From NCBI RefSeq assembly GCF_000759435.1, contig NZ_JRJG01000008.1, positions 1 to 64,000 on the forward strand: a DNA stretch of 64,000 bases, in the 5' to 3' direction. The stretch is from Hoeflea sp. BAL378 (lineage in GTDB: Bacteria > Pseudomonadota > Alphaproteobacteria > Rhizobiales > Rhizobiaceae). Below the pieces are notes generated by a model. It saw only the letters and a list, made by a program, of their open reading frames with translations. It searched no databases and was not told the DNA's origin. A program made the position numbers and the translations under genes. Each line of letters starts with the position of its first letter. Position 1 is the stretch's first letter. Positions 52,213 through 59,944 of the stretch are shown piece after piece.

Positions 52213-53284
52213 CGAGCTTGGGCAGGACGGTGTCGCGGAAATAGGGGAATTCCTTGACGTAATCGACGAAGGACAGGGTGGTGCCGGCGAACCCGGCGCG
52301 GTGCAGCGACAGGATGCCTTCGGCCACCTGGTCCGGCGTGCCGATGAGAGGGAAGCCGCCATGGCCCATGGCGAAGCGGTCGCGGATCAGCGCCAGCAGA
52401 TCATGCGGGAAGCTGTGCGCATGGGCGAACTGCAGCCGCACGAGATTGTCGACGGCTTCCCAGTCGGCATGGGTCTTGGCGGTGTGCTCGAGATAGGCAA
52501 GCGCCTCCTCCTCGGTGGGACGGCAGATGACATGGGAGAAGGTCAGCACATCGACCTTGCGGCCCTTGGCCTTGGCCTGGTCCTTGAGCTCCCGGATCTC
52601 CTCGGTCGAGCGCGCCAGGTCGATCGCCGGGGTGAACAGGAAATTGGCGTTGTCGGTGGCGAATTCCCGTCCCTGCGGCGAGCCGGCGGCATTGATGATC
52701 GGCACCGAGCCGCGGACCGGCAGCGGGTCCCCGTGCACGCCCTTGAGCTTGAAATAGGCGCCGTCCCAGTCGAAATAATCTTTCGACGCCCAGAGCTTGC
52801 GGACCACGTCGAACCATTCCTGCGCGTAGCCGTAGCGGGTTTCGTGATCGTCCGGCAGGGTCAGGCCAAGCGCCTCGTATTCGGGCTTGTTCCAGCCCGC
52901 GACGATGTTCAGTCCGGCGCGGCCATTGCCGATATGGTCGATCGTGGCGATCTGCTTGGCCACCACCACGGGGTGATTGGCCGCCGTGTGGATGGTGGCG
53001 AAAACCGAGATGGTCTTGGTGGAGGCCAGCAGTCCGGCCGCCCAGGTCATGGTTTCAAGCACGCCGCCGTGAAAATCGGTCTCGCCGCCATAGCCGATCC
53101 AGCGGGCGATCGGCAGCATGAAGTCAATGCCGGCCTCGTCGAGCAGATGGCCGAGGGCCAGGTTGTTTGCCCAGGAATTGTCCCACCGTTCCTCGACCTT
53201 GGTCACGCTCATCCCCGATGAGCAGTTCGAGGAGAATGTCCCCAGCAGAAAGCGGTAATCCGCCAGCATCATGTTCCTTGTCAT
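52193..53284 (-). CDS. Luciferase-like FMN-dependent monooxygenase (RutA-like group)
   Basis: A 363-residue TIM-barrel flavin enzyme of the bacterial luciferase-like family. R-W-I-G-Y-G-G-E-T-D-F, I-A-T-I-D-H-I-G-N-G-R-A-G-L-N-I-V-A-G-W-N-K-P-E-Y and the later G-T-P-D-Q-V-A place it near RutA, SfnG and alkanesulfonate-type enzymes. Together with the adjoining flavin reductase it forms a two-component oxygenase. Substrate unknown: pyrimidine-like, sulfone/sulfonate or nitrogen heterocycle are options. ATG at 53284 with AAGGAA upstream. Divergent from a winged-helix regulator. No other rut genes are nearby, so it should not be called rutA. Confidence 0.85.
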   Translation of the reverse strand: MTRNMMLADYRFLLGTFSSNCSSGMSVTKVEERWDNSWANNLALGHLLDEAGIDFMLPIARWIGYGGETDFHGGVLETMTWAAGLLASTKTISVFATIHTAANHPVVVAKQIATIDHIGNGRAGLNIVAGWNKPEYEALGLTLPDDHETRYGYAQEWFDVVRKLWASKDYFDWDGAYFKLKGVHGDPLPVRGSVPIINAAGSPQGREFATDNANFLFTPAIDLARSTEEIRELKDQAKAKGRKVDVLTFSHVICRPTEEEALAYLEHTAKTHADWEAVDNLVRLQFAHAHSFPHDLLALIRDRFAMGHGGFPLIGTPDQVAEGILSLHRAGFAGTTLSFVDYVKEFPYFRDTVLPKLDAAGIR

Positions 53285-53314
53285 CGTCGCTGTTCCTTTA
53301 TTGGTTTAATTTAT

Positions 53315-53329
53315 GATAGAAAGTCTATC
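53315..53329. promoter_or_regulatory. Inverted repeat in the LLM/regulator divergent gap
   Basis: GATAGA (53315-53320), AAG, TCTATC (53324-53329) is a perfect 6-base inverted repeat in an AT-rich gap, 30 bases from the monooxygenase start. Likely operator of the adjacent winged-helix regulator. Confidence 0.55.
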
Positions 53330-53340
53330 TTAAAATCCGA

Positions 53341-53368
53341 TTGCGTCAATAAGCTTTAGGCGTAAAAT
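53341..53368 (+). promoter_or_regulatory. Candidate promoter of the winged-helix regulator
   Basis: TTGCGT (53341-53346) and TAAAAT (53363-53368), 16 bases apart, lie 24 bases before the ATG at 53393, with a GAGGAG ribosome-binding site between. Reasonable but unverified. Confidence 0.4.
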
Positions 53369-53392
53369 TTAATCGAGATCGAGGAGCAACCC

Positions 53393-53947
53393 ATGACCAA
53401 CGGCCCCATGCCGCCCGAAGACGAGCCGGCGCCTGGCGCACTGGACTATCGCTGGCATCTGGCCAGGAGCGACATCGAGGTCGGCACGACGGAGCTGGAG
53501 TTCGCGCTGATGCGGACTTTCGAAGGCTTCGGGCGCTGGCAATCGGAATGTCTGGCGGGCGTGGTCGATTTTTCGGCCTCCGGCCCCGAGAACGCGCTTC
53601 TGCACATCATCCGCATGAATGAGCGGCCGAAAACCATCAAGGACCTGGCGCGGCTGACCAACCGCGATGATGTCCCCAACATACAGTATAGCCTGCGCAA
53701 GCTGATCGGTGGCGGGCTGGTTCACCGCCAAGGCTCCGGCCGCTCGGGCGTGACCTATCAGGTCACCGACCGGGGCCGCGCCGTCACGGAAGCCTATGGC
53801 GATTTGCGCCGGCGCCTGCTGATCGCCGCCGTCGCCGATGTTCCCGACCTGGCCGAGCGGTTGCGTGCGGCGACACAGACGCTCAACCTGCTCTCGGGCA
53901 TTTACGAGGAAGTCTCGCGCGTGGCGGCGACTCACCGCCGCCGCTGA
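53393..53947 (+). CDS. Winged-helix (MarR-type) transcriptional regulator
   Basis: A 184-residue protein with a central winged helix-turn-helix (about 75-130: I-K-D-L-A-R-L-T-N-R-D-D-V, then Y-S-L-R-K-L-I-G-G-G-L-V) and flanking helices, as in MarR-like dimers. The first 15 residues are acidic and Pro-rich. GAGGAG precedes the ATG. Divergent from the luciferase-like monooxygenase and probably its regulator through the inverted repeat in the gap. Confidence 0.82.
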   Translation: MTNGPMPPEDEPAPGALDYRWHLARSDIEVGTTELEFALMRTFEGFGRWQSECLAGVVDFSASGPENALLHIIRMNERPKTIKDLARLTNRDDVPNIQYSLRKLIGGGLVHRQGSGRSGVTYQVTDRGRAVTEAYGDLRRRLLIAAVADVPDLAERLRAATQTLNLLSGIYEEVSRVAATHRRR

Positions 53948-54000
53948 AGCGCGGCGAGGCCGGTGATGCCCGCGCGGCAAAGGGCGGCGGCCGGCCGGCC

Positions 54001-54438
54001 CTAGAGGTATTGGCGCTCGACGTCCTCGCAGGAATAGCCGAGCGCGGCCAGGCCCTCGGCCAGGTGGTCTCCCATCAGCGGATCGCCGAGAAGATAGTCG
54101 GCGGTGCGGCTGTTGTGGGCCCCGGCGGCCTCGAGGCGGAGCTCGGTCCATTCGCTTGCGTCGTAATCGTCGCGGCCAAGCCAGGTGAGGGCCACGAGGT
54201 CTATCTGCTCGTCAACCGACAGGTCGTCGATCAGGGAGCGGATCTCCTGCTCGACCGGATCATCCGGCGTGTCTTCCAGCACCGCGATCTCCGCGTCGTC
54301 GGAAGGGTTGGAGCCCGAATCCGGGTCCGTCCCTTCCTCCTTCACGTCAAATTCCCTGGCCTTCATGATGAGGAAACAGACCTTGTCGACCGGGATCTCG
54401 ATGGCGACCTGGTCTGGATCGCCGCTGTGATGTTTCAT
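54001..54438 (-). CDS. DUF3775-domain protein
   Basis: A 145-residue acidic protein. Its core I-P-V-D-K-V-C-F-L-I-M-K-A-R-E-F-D-V-K, the repeated Asp-rich middle and the C-terminal A-H-N-S-R-T-A-D-Y-L-L-G...S-C-E-D match the DUF3775 family of alphaproteobacteria. Function unknown. No signal peptide, membrane segment or metal motif. ATG at 54438 after AGAAGGCGA; the longer open frame adds 19 polar residues. Stands alone between a regulator and an APH/AAA protein. Confidence 0.8.
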   Translation of the reverse strand: MKHHSGDPDQVAIEIPVDKVCFLIMKAREFDVKEEGTDPDSGSNPSDDAEIAVLEDTPDDPVEQEIRSLIDDLSVDEQIDLVALTWLGRDDYDASEWTELRLEAAGAHNSRTADYLLGDPLMGDHLAEGLAALGYSCEDVERQYL

Positions 54439-54626
54439 TGCTGTTCGCCTTCTGCCGTTGCCGGTTGATACTCCGCGGCTGCCGCCATCGCCCACTCTGG
54501 AACGGCCCGACCGATTGGTAAAGACCCGGCGGCACCCGAATCCGCGCCCGCCCGTTGGCGCCGCGGCTTTTCACCCTCGCGGGGCAGGGCGCGTTAGAGA
54601 CAGGCGCCGCGCGATCCCGTCTGCGC

Positions 54627-56153
54627 TCAGGCCTGGGCAAGCGTCGCCGCGACCGATCGCACGACTTCGTCCAGCGCGCCGCCGGCGTCGATCCGGGTCC
54701 AGTTCACAGGCCCGGTCCCGCGCTCGAGCTGGGCGTGCAGCACCGCGGCATCCGCGTCGGAGGCGTCGGCGGTGCGGGCGGAGACGCGGCGTTCGAGCGT
54801 GGCGGGGTCGGAGTAGAGCCAGATGCCGGCGAAGGGGACCCGCAGACGGCCGGCCAGCCCGGCGACGGCCTGGCGATCGGCCGCGGCGAGGAAGGTCGCG
54901 TCGACGATGACGCTGTGCCCGGCCAGAAGGACCTGCTCCGCCGCGTCCATGAGCCGGGCGTAGAGCGCGCGGTTGGCCTCGGCCCGATAGGCTTCGGCGG
55001 GCAGGCGGGCGAGCGGCTCGACACCGAACATCGCCTTGCGCTCCAGGTCGCTGCGCAGATGGACGGCGCCGGGAGCCGAGCCCAAGGCCGGCGCGGTGCG
55101 GATCGACACCGCGGTCTTGCCCGAGCCGGAAAGCCCGCCGACGGCCACCAGCCTTGGCGGCAGGGGGGTGAGGAAGTCGATCGCCTGCTTCAGGTAGCTC
55201 CTCGCCTCGCGGACGATGGCGTCGTCGACGGCGCCGGACAGGGTCTGCACCGCGACCATGGAGCGGATCGCGGCGCGGATGCTCAGGAACAGCGGCTGCG
55301 CGGCGAGCCCGGTGAAATCCCGCGATGTCCGCAGATAGCTGTTCTGCAGGATGTTGGCTTGCCCGGCCAGTCCCCGGTGCAGCAGATCCATCACCAGGAA
55401 GGCGAGGTCGTACCAGGTGTCGCAGGTCCCCAGCCGCTCGTCGAACTCGAGCGCGTCAAAGGGCACCGGCCGGCCGTCGATCATGACCATGTTCTTCAGG
55501 TGCAGGTCGCCGTGGCATCGGCGCACGCGCCCCTCGCTCGCACGGCGCGACAGCAGCGGCGCGACCGCGCCGAAGCCCCGGTCCGTGCGCCTGAAATACT
55601 CCGCCAGCCTGTCCTCTCCCAGAGTCGATCGCATCGGGGCGAAGGCCTCGCGCAGCTCCGCGATGATGTCCCGTATCAGAAGCGCGCCATCGTCGGGGCG
55701 TCGCTCGGCGGCCTCGTGGAGACCGGCGATGACCTGGCCCAGCCTGTCGGCGAGATCGGTCGTGAGCTTGCCGGCGTCGGCGATGGAGGTGAGCTCGTCC
55801 TCGCGACGGAACCGGTGCATCCGCAGGGCATATTCCACCGGTTCCCCCTGGCCGTCGAGGGCCAGCCGGCCGGAGCTGTCGCGGGTGATCGCCACCACGC
55901 GGTCATAGATCGCGGGAGCCGACGGGGCGTTGAGGGCGAATTCCTGGGCGATGACCTTGCGGCGGTCGTCAAGCGTGCTGAAATCGAGGTAGTTATACCT
56001 GACCGCCCGCTTGATCTTGAACGCCCAGTTGCCGGCGAGGAACACGTGGGCCGAGTGGGTGGTGATCATTTCGACCGGCGTGTCGACGCCATGGGTGGCC
56101 GGGTCGCGGAGGAATCGAACGGTTTCCGTCTGATCGGTCGGATCCGGCGTCAC
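54627..56153 (-). CDS. Two-domain protein: APH-like phosphotransferase plus AAA/kinase ATPase
   Basis: A protein of about 508 residues. The N-terminal half resembles aminoglycoside phosphotransferases, with the Brenner-type C-H-G-D-L-H-L-K-N motif and a following F-D-A-L-E-F-D. The C-terminal half has a P-loop G-L-S-G-S-G-K-T-A near residue 345 and resembles zeta-toxin/AAA_33-type kinases. This fusion is widespread in proteobacteria, with no established substrate. The start used is GTG at 56153, where the family-like T-E-T-V-R-F-L begins; an upstream ATG at 56246 would add 31 residues. An aminoglycoside resistance role should not be assumed. Confidence 0.8.
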   Translation of the reverse strand: MTPDPTDQTETVRFLRDPATHGVDTPVEMITTHSAHVFLAGNWAFKIKRAVRYNYLDFSTLDDRRKVIAQEFALNAPSAPAIYDRVVAITRDSSGRLALDGQGEPVEYALRMHRFRREDELTSIADAGKLTTDLADRLGQVIAGLHEAAERRPDDGALLIRDIIAELREAFAPMRSTLGEDRLAEYFRRTDRGFGAVAPLLSRRASEGRVRRCHGDLHLKNMVMIDGRPVPFDALEFDERLGTCDTWYDLAFLVMDLLHRGLAGQANILQNSYLRTSRDFTGLAAQPLFLSIRAAIRSMVAVQTLSGAVDDAIVREARSYLKQAIDFLTPLPPRLVAVGGLSGSGKTAVSIRTAPALGSAPGAVHLRSDLERKAMFGVEPLARLPAEAYRAEANRALYARLMDAAEQVLLAGHSVIVDATFLAAADRQAVAGLAGRLRVPFAGIWLYSDPATLERRVSARTADASDADAAVLHAQLERGTGPVNWTRIDAGGALDEVVRSVAATLAQA

Positions 56154-56336
56154 CGTGGTCCCACCCCGGCCCGAGCATTCGTCATCGCGTGCATCAATGG
56201 ACAATCCCCGTTTGCGCCTGCCGGTGTCAGCTTGAGTCCGATGCATCCGCCGGTCAAGCCGCGTTTTCGTCGCGGCTTCGCGGAGCTGCGGCGAGGCGGC
56301 AAGGCCGCCCTGGCCGGCGCAAGCGGATCCCCGGCC

Positions 56337-57035
56337 CTAGACCTGCGGCCGGTCGGCCGTTCCATCGCTTGCCGGGTAGCGGATCATTGCCGCCAGCAGC
56401 ACCCCGAAGGCGAGGCAGTTGGTGATGTGCCAGAGGAAATGGGTGCCCGCGGGAAACATCCCGCAGAGCGGGATGTCGAGGCTGCGGAAGGAGAAGGACA
56501 GCACGAACAGGCCCGCTGCGATCGCGATCAGCCGGAGCGAGGGGTGCCGTTCCCGCCACAGCATGCGCCCCCCGGCGACAGCCACGAGCAGGGCCGGCAG
56601 ATACTGGGTCGACCCGGAGACGGTGTCCCCCACCATGTGCGTGCCGCGCAGCGACAGCACGAGGCCGGCGATGAAGACGGTGATGCCGAGCACCAGGGCG
56701 AGGGGCACGCCGGCCAGGCGCCGTGGCGAGTTCCGCAGCGCGAAGGCTCCGTAGACAGCGACGAAGCCCCAGATCGGCAGCACATCGGCCAGTTCCGCCC
56801 AGCGGGTGGCAAAGGTGTGCAGCAAGAGCGAGCCCACGCTGATGGCGATCGCCAGGCCCATCAGGGCCATCACCCCGGGAGTGACCGCGTGGCGGCGCAT
56901 GACATGGAGGAAGGCAAGGAGGCTGATGGCCAGGACAAGCAGGCTCGACAGCGCGTTGAGCGGCTCCCCGAGGAGGCCGGGAGCAAGCCGTTCGCAATAG
57001 GCGCCGGTGATCGGCTCGTTCCAGTCAATGGTCAT
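56337..57035 (-). CDS. Ceramidase-like (alkaline ceramidase/CREST) membrane protein
   Basis: A 232-residue integral membrane protein with about seven hydrophobic segments. Its start D-W-N-E-P-I-T-G-A-Y-C-E, the H-T-F-A-T-R-W-A-E-L-A-D motif in helix 3 and the C-terminal G-T-H-F-L-W-H-I-T-N motif supply the Ser/His/Asp set expected of the ceramidase-like (CREST) hydrolases, where a zinc ion is held by three His. ATG at 57035 is the family start. It may act on sphingoid lipids or other membrane amides. Divergent from an MlaC-like gene. Confidence 0.8.
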   Translation of the reverse strand: MTIDWNEPITGAYCERLAPGLLGEPLNALSSLLVLAISLLAFLHVMRRHAVTPGVMALMGLAIAISVGSLLLHTFATRWAELADVLPIWGFVAVYGAFALRNSPRRLAGVPLALVLGITVFIAGLVLSLRGTHMVGDTVSGSTQYLPALLVAVAGGRMLWRERHPSLRLIAIAAGLFVLSFSFRSLDIPLCGMFPAGTHFLWHITNCLAFGVLLAAMIRYPASDGTADRPQV

Positions 57036-57258
57036 GACGGATGCCGGACGAAGCCTTGCGGCGGTGGTACCGATGGGAGCATGCCCAGCCTGCCTTGGAC
57101 CATTGGACAACAGCCGCCAGTGGTCTTTTTCTTTGCGCATTAGTGGCAGCCCGCCTATGATGTCAAGCACGCAGTCGAGCGGCCATCGGGCGTGTCTGTC
57201 GCACCCCATTGGCAAGGCCATGACCGTTCAAAACTGCGGCGTGCTTTCCGGGGTGTTG

Positions 57259-57891
57259 ATGTCCTCTTGGTTGAAATGTGCAGTGCGGCGCACGGCTCCG
57301 GCCGGGCGGAGCGCCGTCGCGAAGGCCGCGATGCTGGCGCTGGTTCTTGTCCCCTTTCTGGCCCCGCGGGAGACCGCGGCCGCCGGTCTCGACGGCGCGA
57401 TCGCCGCGGTGGAACGGATCCATGCGACGACCGTCGCCTCCGCCGGTGCGCCGGTGGCGCGGCTGGCGGCGCTGCTCGAGAGCCATCTCGATCTCGCCGA
57501 GATTTCCAGGAAGGTGGGCGGCAAGGCCTGGGATGGCGCGTCGGCGGCGGAGAAGCGCAAATTCACCCTGGTGCTGCGCGATGTCATGGCCATCGAGCTC
57601 GGCCGCCGCATCCGGCCCGACGATCGGCTGCAGGTTTCCGGCGCCAGGCCGCTCGGCCATGCCGATGTCGTGGTTCTGTCCTCGCAGATACGCGCCGACG
57701 GCAGCACCCGGCGGATCGACTGGAAGATGCGCCCGTGCGGGGCCGGCTACTGCCTGTATGATCTCATCGGCAACGGGGCGTCGCTGACCCTTGCCCGCCG
57801 GGACAATTATGCCGCGCGGCTGCGCGCGCTCGACGGATCGCTTGCCGCGCTGACGCGCCAATTGCGGGCCGAAATCGACGGCCGGACCTGA
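57259..57891 (+). CDS. MlaC/Ttg2D-like phospholipid-binding periplasmic protein
   Basis: About 210 residues. The signal-type N-terminus runs from a basic stretch through A-M-L-A-L-V-L-V-P-F-L-A and ends near E-T-A-A-A. The mature part has the MlaC/ABC-toluene pattern: H-L-D-L-A-E-I-S-R-K-V-G-G-K-A-W, then V-L-R-D-V-M-A-I-E-L-G-R. MlaC proteins carry phospholipid across the periplasm for the MlaFEDB importer. Here the next genes encode a MacB/LolCDE-type ABC pair instead. ATG at 57259 or 57220 may be the start. Function inferred from fold only. Confidence 0.75.
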   Translation: MSSWLKCAVRRTAPAGRSAVAKAAMLALVLVPFLAPRETAAAGLDGAIAAVERIHATTVASAGAPVARLAALLESHLDLAEISRKVGGKAWDGASAAEKRKFTLVLRDVMAIELGRRIRPDDRLQVSGARPLGHADVVVLSSQIRADGSTRRIDWKMRPCGAGYCLYDLIGNGASLTLARRDNYAARLRALDGSLAALTRQLRAEIDGRT

Positions 57892-57900
57892 GGCCGCCGC

Positions 57901-58599
57901 ATGCCGCACCTGGTGGAACTCCGAAATTGCCGTCGCGACTATGACAACGGCCGCATCGTCGCCCTCGACGACGTCTCGTTCACGGTGGCGCGCGGCGATT
58001 TCATCGCCATCACCGGTCCGAGCGGCAGCGGCAAGTCGACGCTGCTCGACATCCTCTGCGGGCTCGAGGAGCCCAGCGCCGGCGAGGTGCTGTATGACGG
58101 GCGTCCGGTGCGGGGCAGGACGGCCTGGGCGCGGCTTCGCGCGGCGCGGATCGGCTTCGTGTTCCAGTCCTTCCACCTCATTCCGGCGCTGACGGTGGCC
58201 GAGAACATCGAGATCGCCATGCTGTGGCAGGGCCTCCCGGCGCGGGGACGCGCGAGCCGCGTGACCGAGCTGCTCGACCGGCTCGGCCTCGGCGATCGCC
58301 GCGCGCAGCATCCGATGCAACTGTCCGGCGGCGAGCGCCAGCGCGTGGCGGTCGCGCGGGCGCTTGCCAACCGGCCGGAGCTGATCGTCGCCGACGAACC
58401 CACCGGCAGCCTCGACAGCCGCTCGGGCGCCGACATCATCAACCTGCTCGAGGATCTGCGGCGCACGGCCGCGATCACCATCGTCCTCGTCACGCACGAC
58501 CGGTCGATCGCCGAGCGCTGCGCCCGGCGCGTCGAGCTGGTCGACGGCCGGATCGCATTCGACAGCGCGCGTGAGCCCGTGCCGGAGGCGCATCCATGA
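57901..58599 (+). CDS. ABC transporter ATP-binding protein, MacB/LolD type
   Basis: A 232-residue ATPase. Walker A G-P-S-G-S-G-K-S-T, Q-loop F-Q-S-F-H-L-I-P-A-L-T, signature [15 protein letters not shown] and Walker B I-V-A-D-E-P-T-G-S-L-D are intact and typical of the MacB/LolD/FtsE branch. It overlaps the permease gene by four bases and lies nine bases after the MlaC-like gene, so the three form an operon. Confidence 0.9.
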   Translation: MPHLVELRNCRRDYDNGRIVALDDVSFTVARGDFIAITGPSGSGKSTLLDILCGLEEPSAGEVLYDGRPVRGRTAWARLRAARIGFVFQSFHLIPALTVAENIEIAMLWQGLPARGRASRVTELLDRLGLGDRRAQHPMQLSGGERQRVAVARALANRPELIVADEPTGSLDSRSGADIINLLEDLRRTAAITIVLVTHDRSIAERCARRVELVDGRIAFDSAREPVPEAHP

Positions 58600-59714
58600 A
58601 TCTGCTAACCCTGCCGGCCCGCAATCTCCTGTCCCAGAGGATGCGCTCGGCGCTCACCGTGCTGGGCATCGCCGTCGCCGTCGGCAGCTTCATCGCGCTG
58701 ACCGGGCTGACGCGCGGCCTGCAGGACGGCTATGCCCAGGGCGTCGGCGACGTCGGCGGCGATTTTGTCGTCGCCCAGCGCGGCACCTACAGCCTGGTCA
58801 GCAGCTCGATTTCCGAGGAGCTGGTGGAGAGGCTGGATGCGGTCCCCGGCGTCGAGGAAGCAGCCGGCATCATCCTGTCGATCGCGGAGGTCGACGACGA
58901 GGCCAACATCTTCGTCGCCGGCTGGCCCGACGGCAGCTTCCTGTGGCGGTCGCTGGTCCTGGAGCAGGGGGTGGCGCCCGTCGGCGACCGCGAGGTGGTG
59001 CTCGGCCGCGCTGTTGCCGAGGCGCTCGGCAAGACGGTCGGCGACGAGATCCTTATCCAGTACGAGCCGTTCCGCGTCGCCGGCATTTCGGTGCCCGATT
59101 CGGTGTTCAACCAGAATGTTGCCGTCGCCCGGCTGCCCGGCCTGCAGGAACTGTTCGGGCGGCCCGCCAGCGTGTCGCTGGTGCAGGTGCGGCTGGCCCG
59201 TCCGGTCGACGCCCGCCAGGCGGCCGGCGTCAAGGCGGCGCTCGCCTCGGTGTCGCCGGTGATCGAGGTGAGCGACAGCGCCGAGTTCGCCCAGAACATG
59301 GATTTCGTCAAGACGGTCGATGCGATCACCTCGGCGGTCTCGCTGGTGATGATCCTCGCCTCGTCGATCCTGGTGGCGAACACGCTGCTGATGTCGGTGT
59401 CGGAGCGGGTGCAGGAATTCGGCATTCTAGCCGCGATCGGCTGGACGCCGGCGCGCATCCGCCTGCTCGTGGTGGTCGAGGGGGTGATGCTGTGCGTGCT
59501 CGGCAGCCTGTTCGGCATCGGCCTCGGCGTGGCGGCGATGCATCTGGTCTCCTGGCTCAGGATCTCGGCCGGCCTGCTGGAGCCCTATCTGTCGGTCGCC
59601 ATCGTCGCGGAAGCGCTGACCTGGGTCATGCTGATCGGGCCGCTCGCCGCGCTCTATCCGGCCTGGCGGGTCACCCGCGCCCCACCCTCCGCCGCCTTGC
59701 GCGGCGTTCGCTGA
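58596..59714 (+). CDS. MacB/LolCE-type (FtsX-like) ABC permease
   Basis: A 372-residue permease with one N-terminal helix (about 18-38), a large periplasmic domain of about 200 residues, and three C-terminal helices in the FtsX core (from about residue 250, with A-A-I-G-W-T-P). This layout fits MacB, LolC/E and related mechanotransmission proteins that act on periplasmic substrates. ATG at 58596 overlaps the ATPase stop. A lipid or lipoprotein substrate is suggested by the MlaC-like neighbour. Confidence 0.88.
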   Translation: MNLLTLPARNLLSQRMRSALTVLGIAVAVGSFIALTGLTRGLQDGYAQGVGDVGGDFVVAQRGTYSLVSSSISEELVERLDAVPGVEEAAGIILSIAEVDDEANIFVAGWPDGSFLWRSLVLEQGVAPVGDREVVLGRAVAEALGKTVGDEILIQYEPFRVAGISVPDSVFNQNVAVARLPGLQELFGRPASVSLVQVRLARPVDARQAAGVKAALASVSPVIEVSDSAEFAQNMDFVKTVDAITSAVSLVMILASSILVANTLLMSVSERVQEFGILAAIGWTPARIRLLVVVEGVMLCVLGSLFGIGLGVAAMHLVSWLRISAGLLEPYLSVAIVAEALTWVMLIGPLAALYPAWRVTRAPPSAALRGVR

Positions 59715-59944
59715 ACCCTTGCACCCCGCTTCGGCCGGATGGTCCGCCGGGTTTCGATTTTTCCGGGAACATTTTCCGCGTCCTTGCGGTTGCAAGGAAC
59801 GTGGCGATGAGACGCTGATCCAACCTCAAATAAGATCCGCAGTGATCAAGACACTTTGGTCAACAACCGTCATTGCGTCGTCCGTCACGTCGGGGAGCGC
59901 CGCCGGCACGATCCCGCTCGCTTGTCTTGTCGCGGCAGTGAACT
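59715..59944. other. Gap between the MacB-type permease and ubiV (convergent)
   Basis: No supported gene in 230 bases. It holds a hairpin (CCTTGC, 59782-59787, with GCAAGG, 59792-59797) and a GGAAC at 59766. A 37-codon frame from about 59841 has no ribosome-binding site or recognisable family and was not called. Confidence 0.35.

Noticed and set aside
52193-53284. RutA of the uracil degradation (rut) operon
   Set aside because: Sequence is in the neighbourhood of RutA, but no rutB-rutE genes are present; only the general oxygenase class is supported.
54555-57143. An 862-residue open frame on the plus strand
   Set aside because: It runs antisense to the APH/AAA and ceramidase-like genes, both recognisable by motifs; the frame has the low-complexity look of a shadow.
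59766-59792. GGAAC followed by GTT 18 bases later, resembling a general-stress (EcfG) promoter
   Set aside because: No gene lies downstream on the plus strand before the convergent ubiV, and the match is short enough for chance.
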